A DNA stretch of 64,000 bases from Psychrobacter sp. JCM 18903 (GTDB lineage Bacteria; Pseudomonadota; Gammaproteobacteria; Pseudomonadales; Moraxellaceae), in NCBI RefSeq assembly GCF_000586475.1, contig NZ_BAWJ01000017.1:1-64000 (forward strand), written 5' to 3'. This document shows positions 10,685 to 20,776 of this stretch, piece by piece. The notes under the pieces were generated by a model that worked only from the letters and a program-made list of their open reading frames with translations, made no database searches and was not told the origin of the DNA. Both the position numbers and the translations under genes were made by a program. Each line of letters begins with the position of its first letter. Position 1 is the first letter of the stretch.

Positions 10685-11074
10685 ATGAACCATTACTTAT
10701 GTTTGACAGATTATGAAAAAAACTTGATTGATAGTGCTTTGCTCATTCTGATGAAAAAAAACATCCAATATAGCGATCAATCAAAAGAAAACTCAGTGCA
10801 GCAATACTATCAAGATTTTAATCTCACACTTTTTGAGCTATGTGCAAAAATAAAAGCACCTGATTTTGATAAGCAAATGGATTTATCCTCGAAAGAAATC
10901 AAAGCAATTAAAAAAGCCCTAACCTCACTGTATGACCGTATCTATCAAAGAACCCTTAAGGATATAGAGGGCAATCAAGAAGATCACTATAAGAGCTGTA
11001 AGTTACAGATTATAGAATTAGAGAGAAAAATCGATATCATCGAGAAAAACAGTATAGAGAGCAATAGTTGTTAA
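10685..11074 (+). CDS. Hypothetical helical protein
   Basis: 129 residues, charged and mostly helical, with coiled-coil character at the C-terminus (KLQIIELERKIDIIEKNS). It has no signal peptide, membrane segment or recognised domain. The start ATG 10685 is the first in frame, but I see no strong Shine-Dalgarno. No convincing operon partner. It may be a genuine lineage-specific gene; function unknown. Confidence 0.5.
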   Translation: MNHYLCLTDYEKNLIDSALLILMKKNIQYSDQSKENSVQQYYQDFNLTLFELCAKIKAPDFDKQMDLSSKEIKAIKKALTSLYDRIYQRTLKDIEGNQEDHYKSCKLQIIELERKIDIIEKNSIESNSC

Positions 11075-11550
11075 ATTGTTCTTTTTTACCGAAAAATTTC
11101 ACTATTTTTAAGTCGCTAGCACCATCAATATTGGTCGCGTAAAACAAAAAATCGCACTCCGCATTACATTAGCCTATCTTTTCCGCTGGGTCTTATTAGC
11201 TCTTTCCCATTTGTTTGGCTATCGTCTAGCTACTTCAGTCATATAGTCTTTTCAGTACAAGATGAATAGGTACAGCAAAGGATAATACGGCAAATAATAG
11301 TACGGCGAATAGCAGGCTGGGCAAACATGACGACGCTGTGACCGATTTCTCTAGAATGCCCGATATATCTCTATACAAGACTTGTAAAGAGCATACCCCT
11401 TGTCTTAGAATGGCATTGTTAATAATAATGTCTATTTTGTTAAGTATTCTTTCTAAAATGCTTTAAACTGACGTTTTAAGTTAGCACACCTCCTTACTTA
11501 TAAATGTTACCTATGCATCATCAGCATGCTGGTAATACGATGACCCTATC
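11075..11550. other. Intergenic region before the copper locus
   Basis: 476 bp in which I find no coding signal; it probably carries the promoter of the DUF2946 gene. Confidence 0.35.
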
Positions 11551-12140
11551 ATGTCTACTAAGCGCCGTAAGCTTGTTTTACGATATTCATCACCGGTAAC
11601 GATGTGGTTCGGCATGTTGGTCGCATGTTTTGCTTGGATCATGCATATCACGCTGTTGCTCACACCTCTGTGGGATGATAATGCCCACTTAGGTCATGGT
11701 ATCTGTGCAGAGCTTGCACCGATTGTATCGGCAGCTAAGCAGTATGAGCAAATACAGACTGATATTGCGCAAACGAATCACAACATACCCATTGATAGTG
11801 CCGCTCGTCATTTACTTCATCATAATACATCCTTATCTTTAGCATCGCCTACGACCGTTGAGCCAGTCATAACGGTTGACGCAGCACCTTCACAGGAAGC
11901 CTTATATAGCAAAGATAAGGTTGCAAGCTCTGAATCTAACCCTGATGCCGTAAAATACACTGGCTGTGACCTTTGCACTGCCATGTCTGCGGCACTATTG
12001 CCAGTCGCTTTTACACATACTGACTCGGCTTTGATTGAGCTGTCTACTGTCTCAGTTACGTTTTTGTATCGCTCACATACCTACTCTCCTAGTAATTTTT
12101 TACGACCCTCGCACGCGCTCCTCCAGTCACACCCACATAA
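11551..12140 (+). CDS. DUF2946 family protein, copper uptake locus (frameshifted at end)
   Basis: About 196 residues with one N-terminal membrane segment (MWFGMLVACFAWIMHITLLL) and the CxxC pair of the family (GCDLCTAMSAALLP), plus HGICAEL. DUF2946 proteins commonly sit beside TonB-dependent copper receptors, and an OprC-like receptor follows here. The plain frame runs to 12156 with an odd end; restoring one C near 12119 gives a Pro-rich ending (SHAPPPVTPT) typical of the family, stopping at 12138-12140. Its biochemical role is unknown; the Cys pair and context suggest copper handling. Confidence 0.75.
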
Positions 12141-12169
12141 CTATCTACATTTATAGTCCGATATTTTTA

Positions 12170-12340
12170 GGGCGTGTCCTCATTTTAAAAAATGGTGATA
12201 AACATGAGATAAATTGCCGTCAAACAAGGAAAGTAGCGCAAATAATATCGAGATATTAATAAGCTATTTGATGATGTTTGGCAAAATTTAGCCATTTTTA
12301 GCTCATTTCGAAAGTAATCGATTGAATTGAGGACACGCCC
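12170..12340. mobile_element. MITE copy 1, TA-flanked (171 bp)
   Basis: Ends are inverted repeats GGGCGTGTCCTCA / TGAGGACACGCCC, and both outer flanks read TA, consistent with a TA target duplication. It has no transposase. It is about 96% identical to the copy at 20560. It lies between the DUF2946 gene and oprC. Confidence 0.85.
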
Positions 12341-12582
12341 TAGAGCATTAGTGACAATGCTCTCAATCAACGCGCTCATTTGACGCTCTGATTGAGGCAC
12401 TTGTATGCGCTTGCCTAAAACATTGCGCTCAAAACTGTGCTCAAAATGCTATCTATTTATATCGGAAAATATTCGGCAAGTGCTTAGTCTAAGTCCATAA
12501 ATGGCTTGGCTTACATTGCCTCTTGGTAAAAACTGAATAACCGATTTCATAAAATATTTTTGCGAATTTCTAGGAAAGTAAG

Positions 12583-14885
12583 ATGTTATCTTCATCAATA
12601 AACGCTGTACCTATTTTAAAACTAAGTGTTTTAGCTTTGTCTTTATTGCATATCAGTAGCGCTTATGCGGATTCCACAACCGTAAAGGCGCACATGCCTA
12701 CTACTGATGATGAGCCACATATTCAATTGCCAGAAATCGTCGTTTATGCGACAGCAGCGGATAAGCGCTCTAGTACCAATGCACTTGGGACAGCCGCCAC
12801 CCTTGATCAAAAACTTCTTAACAGTAAACAAGTGGCAAGCAGTGATACGGCCACCATACTGACAAAAATACCCGGTCTAAATGTCCAAAGTGCCGGTGGC
12901 ATCTCAAACTTGCCCGTGATGAGAGGCTTGGCGGACAACCGTCTGCGTATCTTAGTGGATGGCGTTGACTCAATCGCCTCCTGTCCAAACAGTATGAACT
13001 CACCCTTGTCTTATATTGCGCCAAGCGCTATAGACAAGACCACCGTTTATGCAGGTGTGACGCCTGTGAGTGTCGGTGGTAATAGCATTGGCGGCACCAT
13101 CGTCGTCGAAACAGCAGAGCCTATGTTTTCAACGGATAGCGAAATACTAACTTCAGGTGAAATTGGCACATTTTATCGTAGTAATGGTGACGCTTATGGT
13201 GCCAATTTATCTACCACAGCGGCAAACGATCAGCTTAGCCTCACCTATAAAGGCAGCTTTGCGCAGGCGGATAATTATAAAGCTGGTGGTGATTTTAAAT
13301 CTTATACAGAGACAGGGAACGCTGGTAAAACATTAGCGAAGGACGAAGTTGGTTCAACCGCCTATGAAAGCAAAAACCAGTCAGTAGATGTGGCTTATAA
13401 GAACGGCAATCATCTGCTACAAGGCACTTATCTGTGGCAAAACGTCCCAAAAGAGTTATATCCAAATCAGCGGATGGACATGCTCGACAATCAGCTTGAC
13501 CGCATTAATTTGCGCTACAAAAGCGAGTTAAATTGGGGACAGTTAGAAGCACAGGCCTATCATGAAGATGTCGATCACTATATGAATTTTGGGGAAGACA
13601 AACAGTTCTTATATGGTAATGCCAAAGGTATGCCGATGTACACCAGTAGCGAGACCATCGGTGCCAATCTTAAAGGTATTATTGATTTAACCAATCAAAG
13701 CACGCTCAATATAGGTGCTGAATATCAAGACTACACGCTCAATGATACGTGGGCGGCATCTGGCGACGGTATGATGTCGCCAAACGACTTTCAAAATATC
13801 AACAATGGTCAGCGTCAGCGCATCGGTATCTATGGCGAATGGGAAAAAGACATCTCATCTGACTGGATCACCCAGCTTGGCGCTCGCTATGAAAACGTAC
13901 GTACCAGTGCTGATGAAGTACATGGCTATCAAATCGATGGTCAAAACAATATGACCAATCAGCTGCGAGATAGCGCTAACTTTAATGCCAGTGACCGCCA
14001 AACCACCGATAACAACTTTGATATTACTGCACTCGCGCGCTACGACATTGATTCACAAAAAAACCTAGCCTTAGGTCTGTCGCACAAAGAACGCACGCCA
14101 AGCTTATATGAACGCTATACCTGGTCCACTTGGAAAATGGCGGCCATCATGAATAATACCGTTGGTGACGGCAATGGCTATTTTGGTAATCCTAATCTAC
14201 GCCCAGAAAAATCCAACACCCTATCTGCCACCTTAGACTGGCGCGGTGCTGATGATAGCTGGGGCATCAAAGCCACTCCTTACTATTCAAAAATTGATGA
14301 CTATGTCGATGTCGTACAGTGGAACCCCATGGCAAACACAGCAGCTAGCACTCAAACAGCGAATCAATATAATGTGCTGCGCTATACCAACCAAGATGCT
14401 GAGATATATGGCATGGATATCTCAGCCAATCGGCAGCTGGCAGCAAATGCTTGGGGGTACTGGGATATAGTAGGCTCCTTAAGCTATACCAAGGGGAAAA
14501 ATAAAGATAGCGGCTCAGACTTATATAACATCATGCCATTCAATGGCAGTGTTGCCTGAATCGGGAAAATAACGGTTGGACAAACCAAATCGAAGTGGTG
14601 GGCGTCGCGGCTAAAAATGATATCTCAACCCCTCGTAACGAAATTAAAACGGCGGGTTATGGTCTCTTAAATCTCAGTACAGGCTATCAGTTTAAAGAGG
14701 TAGCGATTGAGGCTGGTATCGATAACGTATTCGATAAAAACTATGACCTACCTCTAGGGGGCGCATACATGGGTCAAGGCAAAACCATGTCGATGAATGG
14801 CGAAATAGGTAGCGGTTCTAACTGGGGTACTGCCGTTCCTGGCGCGGGACGATCATTGTATGTGGGTGTCAACTATAAGTTTTAG
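12583..14885 (+). CDS. oprC: TonB-dependent copper receptor, OprC/NosA-like (frameshifted)
   Basis: Outer-membrane TonB-dependent receptor of about 767 residues with signal peptide (AYADS), TonB-box-like PEIVVYAT at 50-57, a plug (PGLNVQSAGGISNLPVMRGL) and a 22-strand-type barrel ending in YVGVNYKF. Copper ligands known in Pseudomonas OprC are a CxxxM motif and an HxM motif; here CPNSM at 134-138 and HYM at 332-334 match both. The plain frame stops at 14559; one extra C at GCC (about 14549) reads GSVALNRENNGWTNQIEV and on to 14885. With its neighbours it forms a copper acquisition locus. Confidence 0.9.
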
Positions 14886-14973
14886 GTGTCATTAAGATAG
14901 GTCATTAACTGACTAGCATAACGATTAAACCTTCAACGGATTTTATTTATTTTATATCTTAGGAAGCACCTTC

Positions 14974-15889
14974 ATGACTATGGCACTATTAATTGCAGCA
15001 TTCTTAATGGGATTTTTTGGTTCGCCACATTGCTTGGGTATGTGTGGCGGTATCGTCACCGCATTCGGACTATCGATGAAAGAAACCAGTCCAGCAAAAA
15101 AACGCGGTCTCATTGCGACTTACCATTTGGGGCGCTTACTCAGTTATGCCTACTGGGCTTAATTGCTGGCGTGATTGGCACTACGGTATTAACCCCTCTG
15201 ATGGTTGGCAATAGCACACCTCGCATTCTACTAGGGTTGGTTTTGGTATTTGTAGGATTAACCATGCTAGGGTTGCCTTTTTTAAATAAGCTTGAACGTC
15301 TTGGTATGCATTTTTGGCAAGCTTTATCACCTCTGCGGCAGAAAGTCTTCCCCTTAAACACCTTTCCTCGAGCATTGACGGCAGGTTTATTATGGGGATT
15401 TTTACCCTGTGGTCTCGTTTATGGCGCATTACTTATTGCGGTCGTCGGTCATGACCCACTCACAGGTGCCGTGTTAATGTTTGTCTTTGGTCTAGGAACC
15501 GTACCCATGCTCGTCGCCACGCACGAAACGGTCAACTGGATGCGCAATCAAATCGGGCGTTTGCGCCTAAGGCAAGTGAATGGCGCAATCATGATGCTAT
15601 CTGGCTTAGCGTTATAGCGGTGCCGATGGTCATGGCCAATATGCATGGTGGACACGGGCAAATGAACCATGAGCAAATGAACCATGAGCAAATGAACCAT
15701 GAGCAAATGAACCATGAGCAAATGAACCATGAGCAAATGAACCATGAGCAAATGAATCATGAGCAAATGAATCATGAGCAAATGAATCATGAGCAAATGA
15801 ATCATGAGCAAATGAATCATGAGCAAATGAATCATGAGCAAATGAATCCTGAGCAAATGAATCACGAGCAAATGAATCACGAGCAATAA
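14974..15889 (+). CDS. UreH/SafE-type membrane protein with a (MNHEQ)15 tail (two frameshifts)
   Basis: About 305 residues. The N-terminus GSPHCLGMCGG (Cys20, Cys24) and WGFLPCGLVYGALL mark the sulfite-exporter/UreH-like family often linked to copper supply for cytochrome oxidases; six or so membrane segments. A missing base near 15154 and a missing A near 15613 break it; corrected, the frame runs on through MANMHGGHGQ into fifteen perfect or near-perfect MNHEQ repeats (residues 231-305) and stops at 15887-15889. The Met/His tail is a likely copper-binding segment. It follows oprC by 88 bp. Transport direction is not determinable. Confidence 0.8.
15658..15886 (+). repeat. 15-bp tandem repeat, 15 units, coding MNHEQ
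   Basis: In-frame minisatellite with unit ATGAACCATGAGCAA. In order: six units carry AACCAT, six AATCAT, one AATCCT (MNPEQ), two AATCAC. The ordered variants suggest stepwise expansion by slippage. Confidence 0.95.
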
Positions 15890-15937
15890 AAATGTCTCTC
15901 ATGTAAATAAGGGAGAATGATACGTTTAGATCATAGA

Positions 15938-15967
15938 TAGGGCATTTTTAGCGTGCCCTATTTTTTT
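15938..15967 (+). terminator. Terminator after the copper locus
   Basis: Stem AGGGCA / TGCCCT followed by A and seven T. Confidence 0.75.
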
Positions 15968-16904
15968 ATCTACTAATGCGCCAACCTCTGAATTTAGCAA
16001 AGAAACCTTTCAACCTTTCAGAAAAGTTAAAAGCCTCTGACTCCGGCACTTCTTCAACATGATGACGAGCTGCCAGTATCGGCTGCTGCACCAATCTTTC
16101 GTGATGATCAAAAGCCCGATCAAGACTGATACTCATGATAGAGAAGTTAGTCGGACGTGGTAGACAGCGATATACCTGACCCCTATTAATTAAATTAATG
16201 ACCATATGGGCATCTTTGAATTCAGTCAACATCAGCACCATCAGATCTGGCTGGATATTTTTTAAGGCATAAACGATGGGCGTAATATTTTCTTTATTGA
16301 GCGTCGAATCTGTAATCGTGACACCAAAGCGTTTTTTTTGTAATAACTTTGCGGCCTCTTCAAGGTTACTCGCCCAGCTCACGGTATAAGCGCTCTTAAA
16401 ATGACTTTTTATTTGTTGATAGACACTCTCATCATCGTCTAATACCAATATATTGCGATTGCTAACCGTGCCACTATTAACACGGTTTTGAGTTGCATCA
16501 TTTTTAATAGAATTTTGCGTGATTTCTTGCGTTTGATGAGCAATTTCTGTGGCTTTATTAACAATTTTTTTGAGTTCGTCATTTTGCCATGGCTTAGTGA
16601 TATAGCGATAAATTTCGCCCTCATTCACAGAATCCATCACGGCATTCAGATCCGCATAACCAGTTAACAAGATACGAATAGTATTTGGTGAAGCTGCTTT
16701 GATGTCACTCAATACTTCCGTACCTTGCTTATCTGGCATGCGTTGGTCGCTGATGACCACTTGTACTTCATTCTGGCTGACATATTCCATTAGCTCAGTG
16801 GCATCGGTAGTAATAAATACGTCATGTGACTGGCGAAAATGCATTTTTAAGCTACGCAAGATACGCGGCTCATCATCGATAAAAGCGATTTTTGGTTTTT
16901 GCAT
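15966..16904 (-). CDS. Response regulator with two receiver domains and no output domain
   Basis: 312 residues. Receiver 1 (about 4-125) keeps the acidic pair (FIDDEP), the phospho-Asp (VVISDQRMPD), Thr (LLTGYAD) and Lys (YITKPW); the RYITKPW style resembles RpfG-type receivers. Receiver 2 (about 150-275) keeps DDDES and an Asp in ITDSTL, but the conserved Lys position reads PRP, so it is probably a degenerate receiver. The last 40 residues are basic and unassigned. It lies 33 bp after the sensor kinase stop and is surely its partner. The output is probably protein-protein interaction. Confidence 0.85.
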   Translation of the reverse strand: MQKPKIAFIDDEPRILRSLKMHFRQSHDVFITTDATELMEYVSQNEVQVVISDQRMPDKQGTEVLSDIKAASPNTIRILLTGYADLNAVMDSVNEGEIYRYITKPWQNDELKKIVNKATEIAHQTQEITQNSIKNDATQNRVNSGTVSNRNILVLDDDESVYQQIKSHFKSAYTVSWASNLEEAAKLLQKKRFGVTITDSTLNKENITPIVYALKNIQPDLMVLMLTEFKDAHMVINLINRGQVYRCLPRPTNFSIMSISLDRAFDHHERLVQQPILAARHHVEEVPESEAFNFSERLKGFFAKFRGWRISR

Positions 16905-16937
16905 GACGCTCTCTTTAAATAAGTTATTGGAAGTCTC

Positions 16938-19294
16938 TCAACTTTCAAATAAGGCTTGCGAAGGTTTCTTTTCATGAACGATAGACTGTATCGGTAGCAT
17001 GAGGGTAAACGTCGTGCCCGCGCCAACGACTGAGCTAACCTCAATGCGTCCACTATGTTGTTCGATGATTTGTGCCGTAATAGCCAATCCTAACCCTGTG
17101 CCATCGCCTGCTTTTTTAGTGGTAAAAAACGGCTCAAAGATATGCGTTAAAATGGGTTCTGCGATACCGACACCATTGTCTATAATGCGTACCACGATAT
17201 ATTGCTGCGCCTCATCGACAGACGAGCTGACTTGCAATGTCCCTTTATGATCTGGCGGCATGGCTTGCGCGGCATTATTAAATAGGTTTAGTAATACTTG
17301 GTTAATTTGTGAAGGATTACATTGAATCAGCGGCAGCTCCGCTAGATTGGTATTAACGTCTAAGGTTTTTAAATTATTGCGAGCCATAATCAATGAGGTA
17401 TTGATGCAATCATTGATATCGACATCTTTTACTTTGGATTCGTCTAGTCGAGAAAAGTCGCGCAAGCTGACGACCAGTTCAGCAATTTGATCGACGCCAT
17501 ACAGTCCATCTTTGATTAAATCTGCCAAATCTTCACTGACTTCATCTTCTTTGATTTCCTCGCAACATTGTAAAGTCTCTTCTATCAGTATCTTGACTTG
17601 CTCTTGATTGATAGTTGGCGCTTTTAACGCCTGCAATAATTGATCGGTATGCTGTAGCAATTCATTAAAACGCACGAGATTATCACCGACCAGCTCCATA
17701 TTACTTCGCACGTATCCCAGCGGTGTGTTGACCTCATGCGCCACGCCCGCCACCATTTGACCTAATGTAGCCATTTTTTCGGAGCGCACCAGATGCACTT
17801 GTGAGGCTTTTAACTCCTCCATGGCTTGCTGCAAGTCTTGGGTGCGGGCAGCGACTTGTTTTTCTAGATGGACATTGATTTCGGCAAGTGCGCCTTCATT
17901 TTCGACGACGCGGTCAATCAGTTGATTGGTCTGCTCGCTAATGATTTGAATCTCACTGACATTTGAGTGTGGCAGTTTAAGGGCGCTTAATTGTTGATAT
18001 TTTTTTTGCTCAATTAATGCACCCATATCAGCCACTGCTAGTGCCATGTGCTTTAGCGGTCGTGTAAAGTAGCGGCGAAACACCCACGCGGTCAACAACA
18101 AGATAGGAATAAAACCCAGTAGCATGGTTTGAATCAGCTGGTTCGACAACGCATTTGCTACGCTCATCATGTCATTATTGGGCTTGACGACGACCATCTT
18201 CCAATAGGTAAATGGCATACGAAACACAAAGGCGGTGGCGGACTGCTGCAGCAAAAAATCATTGGGCACAGCGATGGTCTCAATCAAGTGACTGTCTACC
18301 AGATTAAACGTTTGGTCAATATTCAATAGCAGCAATGCTGACAGCAACTTGGATTCTTGTTCGCTGATTTTATTCAGATTGGTCGTACTCAAAATACTAC
18401 GTGCCGCGAGCGTATAACGACTTTCATCTCTGGCAACTGCCTCATCGATGAGTGTTTGGTTAATGCTATCTAGCTGTCCGCAATAGGGGCAAAGCTTGAA
18501 TGTTTCTCGGCCAATTGATGCGCGGTTACCATCTCGCCTTGGGGATTATCTTCAGTCGCTTGCGTGACCATAGATTGATCAGGAAAGGTCAAAAACCGAT
18601 TGTCCAAGTCTACCAAAAAGACATAACCACCCAGCTTATCTTGCCACTTTTTCATAGCCTCATCGAGGTTATCTAATAGCAGATTAAAACTCACCACTCC
18701 ATCAAAAGCCTGATTGCGACTGTCATACAATGCCTTGGCACACGTCATCATCGGCTGATTGCTTTGCGGATCAACATACGCACGGCTCCAGACACAGTGG
18801 TCATGACGTGCGTACATCGCAGGAATGTACCACCACTCTCGATAATAGGGATTCGGCGTTTGGCGCACTTGATTATACTGCTCTAACGGTTGCATGTTGC
18901 CTGCGTCATCCCGCGCCCACACAAACGACTGGCGCTCTCGGTTTTGAGCATACATATTTGGATCAAACCACACGCCACCGCCCACAATCCGTTGATCGGT
19001 CTGTTGCATGAGATTACCAAAAGTTTCTCTATAAAGACTATCTTCTTTTGGCAAGCCGCCCGCCATCGCGCTGGCTGCCTTTGCCAGTCCGTCGACATGG
19101 CTGATATTCGCCATAATGCTATTAATGGCTTCGTTACCCGTTTCAACCACTGTCTCTGAAGTCATCTCCAGTATACGAGGCTTAGCTTGGGTTTCGATGA
19201 CCCAGTACACCATTAGGATAATTAGTAAAAAAGCCAATGCTAGAATAATCAGCATGCGTGTGGAAATACTACCAAGCCGACCAGCAACACTCAT
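16938..19294 (-). CDS. dCACHE sensor histidine kinase (frameshifted)
   Basis: About 785 residues. Membrane segment 1 at 14-34, a periplasmic dCACHE sensor (VGGGVWFDPNMY, YREWWYIP), membrane segment 2 (LGFIPILLLTAWVF), a HAMP-like linker, coiled coil, HisKA with AHEVNTPLGYV, then HATPase with NQVLLNLFNNAAQAM, IIDNGVGIAE and GTGLGLAI. The gene is split at about 18479: the sensor half stops with IADS and the kinase half opens later. Adding one G to the GG there gives FAPIAGQLDSINQTLIDEAV and a continuous protein. The periplasmic ligand is unknown. Co-transcribed with the double-receiver regulator. Confidence 0.9.
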
Positions 19295-19924
19295 AGATAA
19301 ACCTTATATTGATGCATCTACCATCATCAATGCATCACTTAATGAATAAAGACATCAGTGATACGCAACCACCATTTATAGTGGGCTCAAGGATACGATG
19401 CCATCATGACAATATGATGACAAAAGTTTTGTTTTATTATCTGTTGACCAGTATCTTTTAATTAACAACAATTAGCTTGCCGTTGGTAGATACAACCTTG
19501 TGCTCATTTAGCGCTGCTCTCTTTTTATTATCAATAACATCATGCAGCTTATTGAGCGCATAGCTGTACTATCAGCCATTGCAAGGCACAAAAAAGCCAC
19601 TTATTGTTTAAGTGGCTTCTTCATATTCAAGTCAGTCGCTAATTTTTCTATTTATGTCATCAATATCTCTATGATTATAGAGTCTACCAAGTTTATCTTG
19701 TTCTGTACTGTGAAATTTTATACATATGTTATATTAATAATACTAATATAGAGGGCGTGTTTGTATTTTATATAATGTCGCGGATCTCCGTCACTTATCA
19801 CTGATTGCAAAGCCTGTCTGCTGTACACTCAGAGCTTGATATCACTCGCTCATACAGCTATTCAACTAACCATAAAGAAAGACGCTCACAAAGTCTTTCT
19901 CTTTTAAATATTAAAGGAAAAGCG
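19295..19924. other. Intergenic region with a minus-strand terminator-like hairpin
   Basis: 630 bp. Contains the hairpin listed at 19590-19621 and the word GGGCGTGT at about 19752, which looks like a fragment of the MITE end. I see no credible gene; the small plus ORF at 19542 has no support. Confidence 0.4.
19590..19621 (-). terminator. Orphan terminator, minus strand
   Basis: Stem AAGCCACTTA / TAAGTGGCTT with a T-run on the minus strand. No minus-strand gene lies immediately to its right, so it may end a small RNA or be left from a lost gene. Confidence 0.5.
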
Positions 19925-20401
19925 ATGCGTTCTTTGTTTTTTAGTACTTTGTGCTTAGCAAGCAGTCTTTCACTAATGGCTTGTAGTAGTCATCAACCAA
20001 CCACGGCAAAAGAATCAACAGCGGTCATTACCAATACGACAAAAGAGAACGCTGACGAACAGCTAAGCTTGGAGCCATCCAGCACCGAAGAACCGTTATC
20101 AGCATTCACCGCTTTTGGTAATACAGAAAAAAGTTGGCGCACAGTAATTAATGGCAACCAACTCAGCATTGAAGCAGATTTTTTGAAACCAACGACCATC
20201 GTTGTCTCTCGTTCGACCTATGCCGAAGGTGTGGAATACGTGAGTACCGTTAGCGGCAAACCTATTATTATGAATATAAATAGCCAGATTTGTACCGATG
20301 ATAATGGCTATCAGAATGAATTTACGGTGACGTTAACTTATGATAATAAAAGCTATCAAGGTTGCGCCGTTGCTGGAGCGTATGAAACAGCACCTACGTA
20401 A
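19925..20401 (+). CDS. COG3650-like lipoprotein
   Basis: 158 residues from ATG 19925, preceded by AAAGGAAAAG. The frame is open from 19805, but the signal peptide starts here: MRSLFFSTLCLASSLSLMACSS with lipobox LMAC, Cys20. The mature part shows the pattern of COG3650-like envelope proteins (FTAFGNTEKSWRTVING early; a late Cys pair around QICTDDNGYQNEFTVTL and YQGCAVAGAY). Likely a lipoprotein. Function unknown; single-gene unit. Confidence 0.65.
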   Translation: MRSLFFSTLCLASSLSLMACSSHQPTTAKESTAVITNTTKENADEQLSLEPSSTEEPLSAFTAFGNTEKSWRTVINGNQLSIEADFLKPTTIVVSRSTYAEGVEYVSTVSGKPIIMNINSQICTDDNGYQNEFTVTLTYDNKSYQGCAVAGAYETAPT

Positions 20402-20776
20402 TGGCATAGAATTTTTTGCGGTTAGCACATCATAAATAGCCAGCCATTAGCCAATGGATAACGCATAATTTGGCAAATAAGTACTTATATTACTTTCAAC
20501 CGATGTCATTTTTGTTTAATAAAAACACCCTATAGTCTGTCTATAAACCCTTCATTTAAGGGCGTGTCCTCATTTTAAAAATGGTGATAAACATGAGATA
20601 AATTGCCGTCAAACAAGGAAAGTAGCGCAAATAATATCGAGATATTGATAAGCTATTTGACGATGTTTGGCAAAATTTAGCCATTTTTAGCCCATTTAGA
20701 AAGTAATCGATTGAATTGAGGATACGCCATAGTCAAATAACCTTTTATATCAGTCTTACTAAATAAGGATGAACCT
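20402..20776. other. Intergenic region filled largely by MITE copy 2
   Basis: 375 bp before oleate hydratase; the element at 20560-20729 takes up nearly half. The ohyA promoter must lie in or beside the element. Confidence 0.6.
20560..20729. mobile_element. MITE copy 2 (170 bp)
   Basis: Same orientation and sequence as the copy at 12170, differing by about six substitutions and one A in a homopolymer. The right end has drifted (GATACGCCA) and is still followed by TA; the left flank reads AA. Confidence 0.85.

Noticed and set aside
15655-15889. Regular 15-bp repeats resembling a CRISPR or other non-coding array
   Set aside because: There are no spacers; the units abut directly and code for MNHEQ in frame with the preceding membrane protein. 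Antisense frames (MIHLL, SFAHD repeats) are shadows of the same array.
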